A stretch of 64,000 nt of DNA from Falciphora oryzae (GCA_000733355.1 JNVV01000034.1:395663-459662), one strand, 5' to 3'; counted from the stretch's first letter, positions 31,391-43,842 are shown. Notes: generated from the letters alone by a model not told the origin. Program-made: numbers and translations.

Positions 31391-32803
31391 TCAGTAGACC
31401 GGATTGCCACCGGGGAGCTCCTTCAGCCCTATATCAGAAAGTATATTGGTTAGCGCGATCCAGAACCAGGAGCAGAGACGGAGCTAATGCGCTACTCACA
31501 TCCGTCGTTGCCAACGTCCTCTTTGTACTGCTGTGGGTTGGTGCAGGCGATGGCATCCTCGGCCGACTGCAGCTGCAGCACGGGGCAGGTCTCGCTGAAG
31601 CAGTTGGTCCCGAGCGCGTCCATGGCGCGCTGGAGCGAGCCGTCCTTCCAGCCAAAGAGGTAGTCTCCATGGTTTCCGTACCCCTTGCTGTTGTTTTTGA
31701 ATGGGTTCGTCAGTAAAAATCAGATTTCGTTCACGAAAGCTGCAACTACCAAGAGAGCATAACGATACTAAAGGACATCGGGACATACGAGTCGCCGTAG
31801 CTGTACACCAGGGGCTGCTTCCCATCCTTGTAATATGCTGGGTTCGCGAACGCGCCGCTGGTGTCGTACATGACCTCGTACATGACCTGCGGGATCCGGA
31901 CCGGGTGCGTGCTCGGGCACTGGTCCCCGGCCAGGGCGCTGCCGGCCTGGTAGACGACGTGGCTCTTGTGGTCTGGGCTGTCGAGGTTTTTGCCGTCCCA
32001 GCACGAGGGGAAGATGACGGTGGTGCGGATGCCGCCGGGGCACGGCTTGTTGGGGAACTCGGCCGTGTCGGAGCGGTCGCACGGCGCGCCCGCCCCTCCC
32101 ATCACCCGGTCCCTCGCCGACAGGCATCGGTGGCAGATGGAGAGCGGGCCGCTGGCCTTGGTCCTGCGGCTCACGTCGCCTGCCAGCATGCGGAAGCCCT
32201 TTTTGGGGACGGGAGAATGTCAGCGGGGGCCGCGGTTCGTCTAGTGCTGCACGCGTGCAGGGGGTAGGAACCTACCGGCTTCATGACGGTCGTTTTCTTG
32301 TTCCTTCCGCTGAAGGGACGCATGTAATAGACGGTGATGCCTCCCTCCTGTTTCATCAGGGTCCCGTTCAGCTGTCCGTTGGCCATCTGAGGAATTCTCT
32401 TGAAGGTGCCATTCTCTGGAGACCGAAAGTAGATGGATGCCGTCCAATAGTTACTGAAGTCCTCGACCATCCTGCAAGACGTGCATCGTGATGTCTTGGG
32501 CGGGTCGATGGCCATTGGGTCCATCTGGAAGACGCTTCAGGTCAGTCTATGTCTTTCCTAGGTTTCAGTTATGGTCTGGTTGCGAGGATTCCTGTGTACC
32601 GTGATATTGAAGGAGCTACCGCCGACGATTTGGTGCATATGGGGCGATGGCCTTTGCCCTGGGTTAACCAGCGGATCAGTACGCTCGACGACGAGCTGGG
32701 AGCAAGCGAAGCGCAAAAAGTCGGAGCCTCGATTGGCCTGGGCCCATACACCTTGGGCGGCTAGTGCAGCTAGCACGACGAGGAGTTGGGTCGGCCAAGC
32801 CAT
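31391..32803 (-). CDS. Secreted DUF1996 protein
   Basis: Predicted 362 residues from five exons: 32600-32803, 32276-32524, 31789-32198, 31500-31687 and 31391-31428. The introns are 71-101 nt. The signal peptide is MAWPTQLLVVLAALAAQGVWA. Family landmarks include DPLVNPGQRPSPHMHQIVGG (the conserved RxDPIxxPGxxxxHxHxxxGG region), CTSC, SIYFRSPENGTF, VYYMRP, GFRMLAGD, FPSCWDGKNLDSPDHKSHV, the BxYP-like RIPQVMYEVMYDTS, SYGDS and GYGNHGDYLFGW. DUF1996 proteins are secreted and widespread in fungi, and the family is not biochemically defined for me. The third junction was placed at GTATGT to give GDSKGYGNHGDY. The last exon (12 codons) is the least certain. Confidence 0.9.
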
Positions 32804-32914
32804 CTTGCGCAACAGGTGAGTTTGACCTTCGTGAAATTTCAGAAAGAACGCCGAGCCGTGGTGCTACTTGAGCGTGCTGTCTCCATCGCATCGAGGGGTG
32901 ATCTGGAACGGAGG

Positions 32915-32920
32915 TTTATA
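32915..32920 (-). promoter_or_regulatory. TATA box of the DUF1996 gene
   Basis: TATAAA on the minus strand, about 112 nt upstream of the start codon at 32803. Confidence 0.5.
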
Positions 32921-33625
32921 AGACAATGAGAGGTAAGGGGGAATCGGCACGATTGCGGGAGGGGATCGGGAGGACCGCGCTTGCAGGGTAGATGCCGAGT
33001 CCGGCCTGCAAGTGCGATCCATTTGGAGGGTGGCTGCGGCGCTCTTAGTGGTCGGGTTAAAATGCCCATTGTGAACAGCAATATGCCCACGCGGGCAGGA
33101 AATACAAAGGCAGTAGATAGGCGGACGTGGATGATGCACCGGCAATTGAGCCAGTCCTAGATGGGCTGGCCGGCAGAGGAGGGGCGACCATCAAGAATAT
33201 AAACGACCATGCATGGCCGCCGGCAATAGCATGCTGTTTTCAGGACTCGACTAGGTGCAAGTGAGCGCCCAAGATACGGACACGTAGGCGAGGAGGGGCG
33301 TAATATCTAGCATATTATTGGTATAAAAGCCATTCAACCGCGCCCACTTGCCAAGGGAATCCGAGAGAGCTGCCAAGGGGAGTAGGGTTGCAAGCGAGAC
33401 GACGACGCTGCGATAGAGAAAAAAGGTGCACGACGGTTAGAAGCGCGATCAGATGGTGGGCATTCCACACAAGTCTGATTCACGCAGCGAGGTCAGTGAA
33501 TATTCTCAAGCGCCAGCAACGAAGGGCGCCGTTGGCATCACAGTCCAGCTAAAATCAGTGCTGGGAGGCGAGGAATGGATCAACAATGAATGGCGAGCCC
33601 TTACGTATTCGATGTAGAGACATCG

Positions 33626-33661
33626 CCAATATTCACGAGAAGAGAACTAGGATCTATATAG
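33626..33661 (+). promoter_or_regulatory. CCAAT and TATATAG elements of the Ecp2-like gene
   Basis: CCAAT at 33626-33630 and TATATAG at 33655-33661 lie about 155 and 125 nt upstream of the ATG at 33784. Confidence 0.4.
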
Positions 33662-33783
33662 CTCGGTGGCTATCTGCCCCTGCATGGCCTTCTCCAGGCC
33701 TTTTTTATAGTCACTATCGCCAAATTTTGTGCATCAGCAAAAGAACACGCTTGAGCTCAAACTACCTTTACACAACCTCGATC

Positions 33784-34413
33784 ATGGTGTATCGCCACCT
33801 CGTTATCCAGTGGCTTGTTCTCGCACTGCTCCTCGTGGTAGTCTCAGCGTCTACCGTTGACGTGCCGGCCACCGACCACATCGCAGTTGGCAAGCGCGGC
33901 CTACCGCGTGTCTGCAAGGACAATGGCGTCTTGGGGCGCATGGGACCCAGCCCCGACATAGTCTCAGCCCAGGCTACCGACTGCGAAGCCCTAGTCCAAA
34001 GCTTTCAGGGGACCGACGACAAGGCAGGCGCCAGTCGTGATCCGAAAGTATACAAGGTCCCCTCGGCCGACGTCGGCGTGCACGCGATCAAGGTGGGGAC
34101 CTGCAGCATCGTCCTGAGCCTGGCCGCCGGCAGCGCCTCGGCCGGCAGGCCGGAGTTCGAGCTCGCTGCGGGGGATTTGACTGACATAGTTAACCACGCC
34201 TACGGCTTGAGGAACCAGGCTGGCAGGGGCATCAGGGTGCTCGGCACCGGCATGGACTGCCAGGACTCGGAGAAGAAGCCCATCAAGGTGAACTGGTTTG
34301 TCTACAACGAGAGTAGGGACATGGTCAAGCCTCTCCCTGCTCTCGCAGGCCCGGAACTGAGCCAGGGAAAGTCGAAGCCGCCCAGGAGTAAGCCACCCGC
34401 GGTGGATCGGTAG
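33784..34413 (+). CDS. Secreted Ecp2-effector-like (Hce2-type) protein
   Basis: Single exon, 209 residues, starting at MVYRHLVIQWLVLALLLVVVS (signal peptide). A KR pair at residues 38-39 could be a Kex2 site. The mature part has VCKDNGVLG, DCEALVQSF, a strand ending GTCSIVLSL, ELAAGDLTDIVNHAYG, GMDCQ and VNWFVYNES. The order C...DC...TC...GD..DI...C resembles the Ecp2/Hce2 effector domain. That domain is common in fungal secreted proteins and in some cases is implicated in plant necrosis or antagonism. The C-terminus is Lys/Pro/Ser-rich and probably disordered. The frame extends upstream, but only this ATG is followed by a signal peptide. The similarity is moderate and needs a profile search. 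Confidence 0.7.
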   Translation: MVYRHLVIQWLVLALLLVVVSASTVDVPATDHIAVGKRGLPRVCKDNGVLGRMGPSPDIVSAQATDCEALVQSFQGTDDKAGASRDPKVYKVPSADVGVHAIKVGTCSIVLSLAAGSASAGRPEFELAAGDLTDIVNHAYGLRNQAGRGIRVLGTGMDCQDSEKKPIKVNWFVYNESRDMVKPLPALAGPELSQGKSKPPRSKPPAVDR

Positions 34414-34858
34414 GGTGCACGTCTTCGGGGAACTCATATTATGGGCCAGTAGGCGCCGCCGTCGTGGCCTCTGTCGCTATCCTGTCTTTTTTCTTCGTCA
34501 ACGACCGCTGGCGGTCAACAGGAGAGTAATGGGCCTCCACTTGCTTGGGGCGGATGGACAGTGATTCTTTGGAAGATGCCGGTTGCAAACCAAGGGGCTG
34601 GCTACTTACACTACATCATCAACACGGCCTAACTTTTCTCTAAACAGGGGATGTTAGGCGGAAGCAGGACAAAAGGGCTGAGGATTTGCATTAATTGAAC
34701 CTATCATTCATAATTTGAAGCACCAGCTGAAGAAAGGCCCTGTGCAGCCACATGAGGATACCGACCGTCCAGGTGCACGCGGCCGGCGCGCAGGCGTTTT
34801 AAAACCCCCATCGGCAAATGAATGGGAGCTACGAGCGCTAACCGGCTGACATCCATGC
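34414..34858. other. Convergent intergenic region
   Basis: 445 bp between the 3' ends of the Ecp2-like gene and the OPT gene. Nothing further is seen. Confidence 0.5.
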
Positions 34859-37761
34859 TCACGAGAATTGCATGGGATAGTCTGCTGGTGACGGCCCAAA
34901 ATATCCCACGGCGGGCAACGGCAGCAGCGTCGCGTTCTGGTTGTAGGCTCTGTAGTCAACGCCGGCCAACGTGACCTGGTTTCCCCACCAGGGCAGCTCC
35001 GTGTTGGTGAAGACAAGACCAAAGGTCTGGATGATGCCGCTAATGGCGACGCCGACGCCGAAACCGGCTTCGAGCAGGTAGTTGTACTTCTCCCACCAAG
35101 GACCGTAATGGCGCTTGATGTAGTACATGAAGATGAAGGAGATGTACATGCCGTTGGTCGCGTATGACAGGTTGTTGCCGCCCGTCCAGTTGAGCGCGCC
35201 GGCCCACGCCACGGCCGGGTCGAACCAGTATAGCCACGAGAGCGGCGCGAAGACCCAGCGGTCGAGGGCCGCGAACCGCGCCTCGGACGAGCAAAGCCGC
35301 CGCGCCCGGGCCCGCACGCGGTCGCCGAGGCGTCGGGCCAGCCCCCAGCCGATGCCGACGGCGGACCCGATCAGGAAGCAGTAGGGCAGGATGGGGTACA
35401 GCTGGAACATGTTCTTGACGCCAAAGGCGCCGTACTCGACGGCCGAGGCGAAGACGAGGACGGCGTTTGTGCACACGAACTGGTTCGGGTTGTTCCACTG
35501 GCAAAGGGTGCCGTTGTCGAAGGACTCGACCATCCAATCAAGCATACCGACAAATATAAAGCAATTGAGGAAAAGGGCGATAACCTGCGCACGGAAGACG
35601 GCGCGCGGCGGGATTTTAGCATAGTGACCCATCTTCTGGTCCGAGATGTAGTCGTGCGCCTGTGCGTCAAAGTTCTGCCCAAAAGCCGTTACGATGATGA
35701 GGGCCTCGGGGTTGCCGACGAACCAGACGCCGCCGAGCAGCTGGAAGAGCACGTTGAAGCCCATCGAGACGTTGGCCGAGGCCAACAGGAGCGTTGAGGG
35801 GACGAGCAGGACGGCGCTAATGCCGATAATGGCGAACAGCGACCAGACGGGCACCGACAGCGGCCAAAGCTTCAGCGCCATAATACCTAACGCGAGCGAC
35901 ACCAGCAACACCAGCAGGAACCACCAGTCGGGCACTTCGGGGTAAACGCTCATCAGGCGCGTATGCGGGTCGTCGTACGATTCGTAAATGGATTTCCTAT
36001 GCCGCAAACCGCGCCACATGTCGACGGCCGACTTTTTGAGGGCTTCCCAGTACTGGATCGTCACGCTGAAGAGCGTCATGGGGTACCAAGCGAACCATGC
36101 CCCTTGCCCGAAGACGTTGGCACCGGAGAAGAACGGAGGCCCGTACTCGCGGTAAGCCTCAAGGTTGATCCCATTACCGCGCTCGTTGAGGATCCTCGAA
36201 ACGTTGTACTTGACGCCCTGGTTGTCAAATGCTGGGAATGGGTGGAGTTAGAGGGTGAGCTGGCGTGGTGATAAAGGGCCGGATCTTGTCAGACACCATA
36301 CCTTCATTGCTGTTGATCGGCATGTATGCAGACCAGTACATATTGCCCCAGTACATTGCGATAATGATTAGTCCCGATAGCACGCGCATGCCGTATTGTT
36401 GCGCGGCGCTGAAAAAGGGCGTGATGAGGAACCCGGACCCGGCGACGTTCCAGTCGAAGGTAGCCCAGGGGTTAAAACCCATGCCGCCCCAGAATCCAGT
36501 GATCATTCCCAGCGTGAAGTTCTCGGGCTGGACCCAGGTCATCCAGTTGAAGGACCGCAGCGACTTGAAGATGTAGTTGGGGATCCAGAACCAGAGAAAC
36601 ATCAGCACGAAGCAGGTCAGGAAGAACCTGTACCGCGACACGTGCCAGCCGTTGACCACCTCGCCTTTCTTCTCCGGCATGATGAGCGCCCGGTTGAGCG
36701 CGAGGGCCGGGAAGACCTTTGGGAAGATGGCGGTGACGGGGTAGACGACGAAGCGCCGCAGCAGGCCGGCGAAGCCCAGGCCGAAGAACTGCGTCGCCAA
36801 GGCCAGCGTTATCTCATAGGGGAAGGTCACCCACGCGTTCCCGAGGTACTGGGGCAGGCGCTGCACCAGGTACACGTAGTACACGTTGCCGGCGTTATTG
36901 GCAATGGTGAACATGATGGTGGCCAGCATCTGCTCCTTGTAGGACCACGGGCCCGGGTTGAGCGTGTAGCGCGTGCCCCTGAAGGCGAACCCCCAGTCCG
37001 GCAGCACCTTTGCCATGAACATGCCGCACGGGGCCAGCAGGAGCTGCATGACCTGGGCCGAGATGCTGATGGCCGGCTGCCGCGGCGAGAAGAAGGTGTT
37101 TATTGCGGTGCAGCCGGCCATGAAGCAAAGGCCAAGGAAGTACGCTCTGAAGGTTTCCACAGGGATGGTGGGGTCGTCTCCTGGCGTCGTCACGGAGCGA
37201 ACCTCGGGGTAGGGAGAGTGCTGTGTTTGTTAGCGGGGATACAAAAAGCCGCAGCCAGGGTACTGTCCTGTCAGCACCCACATGATGGATTATCGCCGCT
37301 GCTGTCTTGAGGTCAAAGTCGTAGTCAGCCGGGTCGAGGCCCGAGGCCTTCGGCCCTTGGGCCAACAGCTTCAGCTTAGCCATCATATCCCCAGGGAAGT
37401 TCGGGTCGTTGTGGTGGAAGTCGATGGCCTTGGCGATGATCTGCATGGCCTCCTCCTCGCCCATGAGTGCGATCTTGTCGAGGATGTAGACGATATCAGC
37501 CGACGCCGCTAGATGATCTTCCTCCGCCTTGCGACCGTAGTAGGCAGCGACTTTGGCTCGCATCTCTGGGGTGGTCACGTTGGGGTCATGTTGCATCTTC
37601 TCTACTATCTCCTCCACCTCCCGTCTGGAGGCGCTCAAAGGCGCAGGGGTGATTTCATCGGTGTTGGTCGGCGATGGGGTCTCAGAGAACCCCTGAGTCG
37701 ATGGAACGGTCTTGGTCGCCTCGAGGCCATCACCCTTCTTTTCGTCGTCTTTGCTGTCCAT
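34859..37761 (-). CDS. OPT-family oligopeptide transporter
   Basis: Predicted 923 residues from three exons (37282-37761, 36302-37220, 34859-36231). The introns are 61 and 70 nt. The joins restore two family motifs: HSPYPEVRSV and INSNEAFDNQGVKYNVSRIL. About 160 acidic and polar residues precede the membrane region. Characteristic segments are NTFFSPRQPAISI, NNAGNVYYVYL, GMGFNPWATFDWN, QKMGHYAKIPPRAVF and WNNPNQFVCTNAV. Fifteen or so hydrophobic helices are visible. Family members import small peptides or modified peptides by proton symport at the plasma membrane. Its full length and intact motifs suggest it is functional. Substrates cannot be told from the sequence. Confidence 0.95.
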
Positions 37762-39157
37762 TTTTAGATGATATTTCGAGCTCTAGATAAACAACAACGT
37801 GTCGATCTGTAGCAAGGGTTCGTTGTCAGATAGATAGGGCGCAGTCGGATTCCGTGCTTCAAGAGTCCATTCTTGGACAGGGTGCCGTTGGTGAGCCGCT
37901 CTGGTATGTTCGCGACGGTGTCTCTCAGGCGCAGAACCCCCTGGCATAAAGGATTCGCCGCGCCAGGAGGGGCGGAGCCGGGGGCTAGATAAAGCCGACC
38001 ATCGTGATCCCCAAGATGGCCAAGCCGAGGTCGCGCAGCGATAATGGTTGCAAGTTCGGTGCGCTCTGCATACTCTGTACCGGTGTCCCTTTGTATGCTG
38101 CAGTGGCAGCGTCAGTTTTTCTGCCCAGGAGCGGGGCCGAGGCCGGTCCAGCAAACCTTGTGATAACCAAGGACCGCGCCGCATAGTTTCCGAACAAGCA
38201 ATTCGCACATGTAACGTGTCATGGGCATACCGAGCCCTAAAGATTACGGACGCTGCCGCATCGTGCGCCCTTGTGTTGGCGATAAACACCGGTCCAGTGC
38301 GCCGATGTGTGTGTGTCCGTGGACCCGAGGATGGGAACCATTGGTATCCAACATTCGTCAGACGGGGCGTTGGATATATCAGCCGCGCTACTTGTTGCAC
38401 GGTTTGACGACAGACGTCTTGACCCAGCTGACAACATTCTCCACTGACCGCCTCGTATTTGGGCTTGACCTGGCGCTCCAGCCCACGGCTCAAGTGCAGG
38501 CTTGGGGTTGCTCTGGACTGGGGCCTTTTCTGATCATGGTCATCTGAGAAAAGGCGGAAAGTTCGGCCGGGATCTAGACCTCCAGCGCAACTGAGACGGT
38601 GCGCACAACATGCGGCGTCGGGCCACAAGTATTCGGACGGAACACCAGAGGCGACGGTTTGTCAGACTGGATGAGTGAATTTTTCAGACTGCATAGGTAG
38701 TACCTTGGTATACCTGTTACACGATGGAAAGCGAAAGATAACGACGCTAGGAGAGATGAAAGGAGAAAACACACAAAAGAAAGCAGGACCAAAAAGGGAG
38801 GGATCAACAGAGAGAGAAACGCGAATACGGGAAAAAAAAGGAGAGGGGAAACGAACCTTAGGGTGACCCAAAAGCAAAATTAACAGATCATCTGAGCTTC
38901 GCTCCATGGTCCACCGCTATCACCTACCAAGCGTCACCGCCACCCGCCCGTGGCTTTCCATTCTTGGGCACCGGCATGGAGGAGAACAGGCAACAGATAC
39001 TGATAACCACTGCGAATTCCAGAGACCCTGATCAAGTCACAACGCTGCACGAGAAAACGTCGACGTGACCAATGTGCGACCAACAACCCGCGTTCTGTAT
39101 TGCGTCGCGAATGGAGCCGAGTGCTTGTTGGGCATGCGAGACTGCCGGAAAGTCCGA
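37762..39157. other. 1.4 kb intergenic region
   Basis: This lies between the OPT promoter and the 3' end of the next minus-strand gene. Purine-rich DNA runs from about 38740 to 38870. No gene is supported. Confidence 0.5.
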
Positions 39158-40483
39158 CTAACGGATGCTCGAAGCCAATTGACCTGATCTCCCCGCCCTC
39201 GGTCTTGGCTGTATAGATCGAGGTGCCGTGTGGACATGGTGTTTGTGGTTTCCAGTCCAGGCGGCGGCGGCTGGGCGAGGTTTGGGGAGTGTGGGCTCCT
39301 GGTCAGAAGGCCGATCGACCTGCTCTGGAGGACAAGTGATGGAGGCACACGGCGGCAGCGTGACATATTGCTCCGACTGGGTCGTCGTCGGCGGTAGATA
39401 CCGTTGTCTCTGTCTCTTGGAAGCCGGCTGCTGAAGGTCCGACTGAGCTTGCAGTGCAGTCCGTCGCCGACCATAGCTGATCTGAAAATCTGGCGATGTG
39501 GACGACTGCGACTTCTGGCGCGCTTCCTGGCGCTTCTCGGGGCTCGGCTGGATCGGCGGCACCCCTGACACTCCGCGAAAGTGCTCTCGGAAGGCCGGGA
39601 GGCTGATATCCCTGAGTTGCCGATCAACCTTCGTGCTCTCGCAGCCCAAAATTCTCCTCCGCTCCCTGTACATCTTGGCGCACTCGGCCCGCTGGCACGA
39701 ATGATTGCAGCAGAGGTGGCCCGAATGGCCCTCCACATGGCACTGTTCCATCTTGCGTATCGGAGTGTATCTGGACCCGCCGTGTATAGTGATAGGGCCC
39801 GACTTGGACGAGCATGAGTCCATGGCACCGCGTCCGTACGTTTCGCTGGCAAGAGTAGTGCGGAGGGCTGGCTCGTGGTGTACAAAGCGTGGGGACTTCA
39901 GCGAGTACTTCTCCAGGGAAAGTACAGGTATCCTCGATAGCATATCGAGTACGAGGGAATCGTGCACCTCGCGGGGGTTCCAGGCGCTGGGCTTGGGCTC
40001 GACAGGCCGACTTGCAGGCGTGTTGTATTTTGCAAGTGCCGTGTTGTCGGAGTTGTCGATTGCAGCAGGTGCTCTGCTACTACCCCCAGCATTCCCTCGG
40101 GTCACCTCGGCGTGCTTCTTGGCGATGTCTGTCTGGATCCGAAGGGCCACCATGGCCGTAGATCGCAGTCGGTCCACTTCTCGGAGTTCCAAGGCGTCGT
40201 TGGATGACTGGTAAACGTGGGACAGCGGATAAAGGGATTTTTCCATCGTTGGGCGGAAGATCAAAAGAGTCCTGGGCTAAAGGGGACTCACCGTCGACGC
40301 CTTGGGATCTGACTCTGCTGTGATGGAGGTGTCGTGGGCAACATCATCAACAGCTGTCGACCCAGTGACAGAAGGCGACCCAGTGACAGGAGGTTGATCG
40401 GGCGGTACCTGCCCGTTGCTGGTAGCTGCTGTGGAGTTTAGGCCGACATGACGAAGGGGCAACTGGACCAGGTCGCTGCTCAT
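39158..40483 (-). CDS. Hypothetical basic protein with Cys/His patch
   Basis: Predicted 413 residues from two exons (40292-40483 and 39158-40207). The 84-nt intron has donor GTGAGT and acceptor CAG and is in phase. I do not recognise a family. The N-terminal 64 residues are Ser/Thr/Pro-rich. A helical part (ELREVDRLRSTAMVALRIQT) follows, then a possible metal-binding patch EQCHVEGHSGHLCCNHSCQR near the centre. A basic helix KMYRERRRILG comes next, and a long Gln/Pro/Arg-rich disordered tail (QQPASKRQRQRYLPPTTTQ) looks like a nuclear signal. No signal peptide or TM segment is present. A chromatin or transcription role is conceivable but only by composition. Confidence 0.65.
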
Positions 40484-42039
40484 TGTCAAGAAACTACAAC
40501 ACCAGACGGCTCATCCGACACGAGAGGCCGGTGACTTCAGTGCCCAGCCTTCAAGCCAAGCCTTCTTTCACCCCCTGCTGTTGATGACCCAAGTTGAGTT
40601 CCCGGGAGCAGTGCCGCTTTGAGAGAAGGAAAAAGCCAAGAGAAAATGAGAATAAAATAACGGACTCGAACTAGCGAACGGAAGCAGCCAAAGGCTGATA
40701 AAAACGACCGGACGACGAAAACAGCGGATGCTGTAACGCATTATGCCAGCCATATAGATAAGATATTAGATATACAGGCTAGGAAACGCCACTGTCGCTA
40801 GGCTTTTTGAGCCCAGAGAACAGAAACCAAAGAGGAGAAAGTTAATACTGCGTTTCAAAGCCATCCCCCCACCAGACACGATGCGGCTAATGCCCAGCCA
40901 CGTTGGCGAGGTGAGGCGGACATGGTTGTCCACCTGCGTTCATCAAGCAAGACGACCGAGCCTGCACCTCGTCGACTCGGTGCCCAGTCAGAAGGAGCTT
41001 GAAATGGCGCTGCCTCGCTGAACTTGTGAGCATCACATCGGCTTCGTGCTGCCAGAGCAATCACCTAGAAGCCATCTCGTTCCCATATGCTAGGCAGGGC
41101 CGCCAGGCAAGGCTCAGCTTAGGGAGAGAAAGTGGGTTTGTGGTCAACCGGGACCAACGCCAGCCTCCCAAACTCGGAAGAAAGCGGCGGGAGCGAGGAT
41201 GACCCCAAAAGGCAGGATGGGCCCGTGGCTCGCGAGGTAACCACAAATTCAGAGGATGTTGGCGCGGCGAGTTTGCCCAAATAACGGCGCTATGGAGGCG
41301 CTTGCCTTGTGTCCGCTCTCAGCGGCTGCGCCTCCTGCCGACCCAGAGAGAATGTTGGGGCATCACCGTGTGTTGACCGTAGTATGGAAGTCTCTGCCGT
41401 TGGCAACTGCCATGGCTCGCGCATTCAAGGAGAACAACGGCGATGAAACTCACGTCAGGTCAATGGGAAAGGAGACAGAGAAAGGACCTAATGGCACCGG
41501 ACGCATACGGGACGCGCTTTCTTTGGTCTGTCTAAGGACAACTATGCCCATGATGCATCGCGACACTAGCGCCGCCTCCCCGACGGGGAGAGGACCACTG
41601 TCATCTAGACCGTTTGGCGTACCGCCACAAGGTGGCTGAAACTCGGTAGCCTTGCAAGAGAAGAAAGAGTAACATGAAGTTCTCGGTTGGGATGTTAGAG
41701 TTGGCGGATCCAAAGGCCGGTATTGTTTTCCGCGTCGATGCTTCGTGGTGAGCGAGTTTTACTTTTGGTCGTGCGGTTCGGCGCCCTCCATTTCTTATTA
41801 CGCTCGAATCGGCCGGCTCCACCGCAATTGACGCGACAGGGGTGTCGGCACGGACCCATTTGGACCGCCGGGATGTGACTGCGGGGATCCGAGGCTAGCC
41901 GCTATCAGTTGGAGCTCGATCAAGACGAACATCCCAGAGCCGAAAGACATTAAAACACTGGTGAGGCCGGCTCCAATTGACTCGCCATCTCCACCCGACT
42001 CGCACATCCCTCTTTGCGCGCCGGCCCATTGACGACAGG
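40484..42039. other. Divergent intergenic region
   Basis: About 1.5 kb shared by the divergent hypothetical gene and the hydratase gene. No supported coding region. Confidence 0.5.
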
Positions 42040-43197
42040 ATGCTTCTACGGCCACGCCTTGTCTGCGCAGGAGCGGCGCGGGCAGCCGCCACAGCAGCCC
42101 GTCAAGCCCCCCACTCCCCCTCAGCTCCGCTGCGCCTGCTGAGCCTCGGCTGGCGCCCCATCGCCCGCCTCTACTCGACAGCCGATGACGCGAATCCGGG
42201 CCCGCTCATCCTCGTGACAGACATTCCCGCCCCGAACAGTGGACATATCCGAGTGCTGGAGCTGAACCGGCCCGCGGCCCGCAACGCCATCTCGCGCGCC
42301 CTGCTTACCTCTCTGCGCGAGGAGATCGACGCCGTCGGCTCACAGTACGATCCTACCACCGGCGACGAGATCCCGACGCCGTCGTGGAACAAACGATTCG
42401 GAGGCACCCTCGGCGACGGCGAGAAGGGCCCGACGCGCGCGCTCGTCCTGGCCAGCGCTGTTGACACCTCCTTCTGCGCTGGGGCGGACCTCAAGGAGAG
42501 GAGGGGGTTTACACAGGAGGAGTGAGTCTATCCCGAGGGTTGTGCGCCACTGCGTCTTACATATCTGACTCGGGACCTCCTCTTACCACGCAGGACGAAC
42601 CAATTCCTTACCTCGCTGCGCTCCACCCTAGCCGCCATCGAGGCACTTCCCGTCCCGACCATCTCGGCCATATCCTCGCGCGCGCTGGGAGGCGGCCTCG
42701 AGCTCGCCCTGGCGACTCACTTCCGCGTCCTGACATCCAATGCCGCGGTCGGCCTGCCCGAGACGCGGCTGGGCATCATCCCGGGGGCGGGCGGCACGCA
42801 CCGCCTCCCGGCCGTGGTGGGGCGGGCGCGGGCGCGTGATCTCGTCGTCACGGGCCGGGTCGTCGGTGGGCCCGAGGCCTACTTCCTCGGCCTGGCCGAC
42901 CGGCTAGTCGAGGTCATGCTCACGGAGGACGAGGCCGCCGAAGTGCCGGACGAGAAGGATAGGCAGGCGCTGCTGCTGGCGGCGGCGCGACGGGCGGCGC
43001 TCAGCGAGGCCGTCAGGCTGGCGGGAGAGATCTGCGAGGGAGGGCCCATCGCGGTGCGGGCCGCGCTGCAGGCCGTCGAGGCGCCGTCGGCGGAGCGCGA
43101 GGCGCAGATGTATGAGCGGGTGATTCGGACAGAGGACAGGAATGAGGCGCTACGGGCGTTTGCGGAGAAGAGGAAACCTGTCTTCACGGGGAGGTAA
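42040..43197 (+). CDS. Mitochondrial methylglutaconyl-CoA hydratase-like enoyl-CoA hydratase
   Basis: Predicted 361 residues from exons 42040-42521 and 42594-43197. The 72-nt intron has donor GTGAGT, and the join reads FTQEE|TNQF. The N-terminus (MLLRPRLVCAGAARAAATAARQ...) is a typical mitochondrial presequence, with RLYS near a probable cleavage site. Crotonase-fold landmarks are RNAISRALL, SFCAGADLKERR (oxyanion-hole region), ALGGGLELALATHFRV and GLPETRLGIIPGAGGTHRL with both conserved acidic residues. The C-terminal NEALRAFAEKRKPVFTGR is standard. Closest in layout to AUH enzymes of leucine breakdown, which hydrate 3-methylglutaconyl-CoA. It could also be a related short-chain enoyl-CoA hydratase. 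About 40 residues (TTGDEIPTPSWNKRFGGTLG...) are inserted before the oxyanion region. Confidence 0.9.
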
Positions 43198-43842
43198 ATC
43201 TTTTCAATACTGGACCCCGAGTGGACTGGTTCCCAGACGAATGCTTGTATATACACCCGTTACGACGGCAGAAATTGGATGTTATCACAGTGACTACTGC
43301 ACTCACTCAGCCAGGCTTCATGTCGGGTTCAGCCCCGCGGACTTCCGCAAGGGTCGGCGAGGATCAAACTGCCAACAGCTTCTGACAGCCTACGCCCTTT
43401 ACGTCCGGCTTTCTCTAGCCGGCCAAATGTCTGTAGAACCGGTAGCCTTCTACGACAATTGGTTTCCAATTTCATCTTGCTGCTCTCGTGTTTTGGATAA
43501 CGAGCGAATGGCACGTGGTTGGTGCGATCTGATCTCCGACAGTACGTCACTGCTCGGCTTCCAGCGCAGAGCTCGGCCCCGCCAGAGCTCCCAATGACAT
43601 CACCATTACCATCATCGACCATCACTGCCACAAACGAGTGCGCCGCGGGAAGGAGCTAGGTAGGCCTAGGCGTTGGTATTTATGCTGGAGAGAGGTCCTC
43701 GAAACAACTTGGCTGCCCTTCTATTCGTCCTCCGACCAAGATTCCTTCGACACTCGATCCTCTAACAACAAAGCAATCTGCAATCACCCACCTCGTCTCG
43801 ACCTTCTACCACCCTCTCCACGACGACAACATACCGCCCGTC
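43198..43842. other. Promoter region of the LEA-like gene
   Basis: About 640 bp. A TATTTATG element near 43676-43683 lies about 160 nt upstream of the ATG, and the leader is C/A-rich. No gene is seen. Confidence 0.45.

Larger units (their letters stand above)
32804..33783. other. Divergent promoter region, DUF1996 / Ecp2-like genes
   Basis: About 1 kb between two divergently transcribed genes for secreted proteins. Apart from TATA and CCAAT boxes I see no features. Shared regulation is possible. Confidence 0.5.

Noticed and set aside
36396..37310. Plus-strand frame of 304 codons over the OPT gene
   Set aside because: It is an antisense shadow of a clear OPT transporter and has no recognisable motifs.
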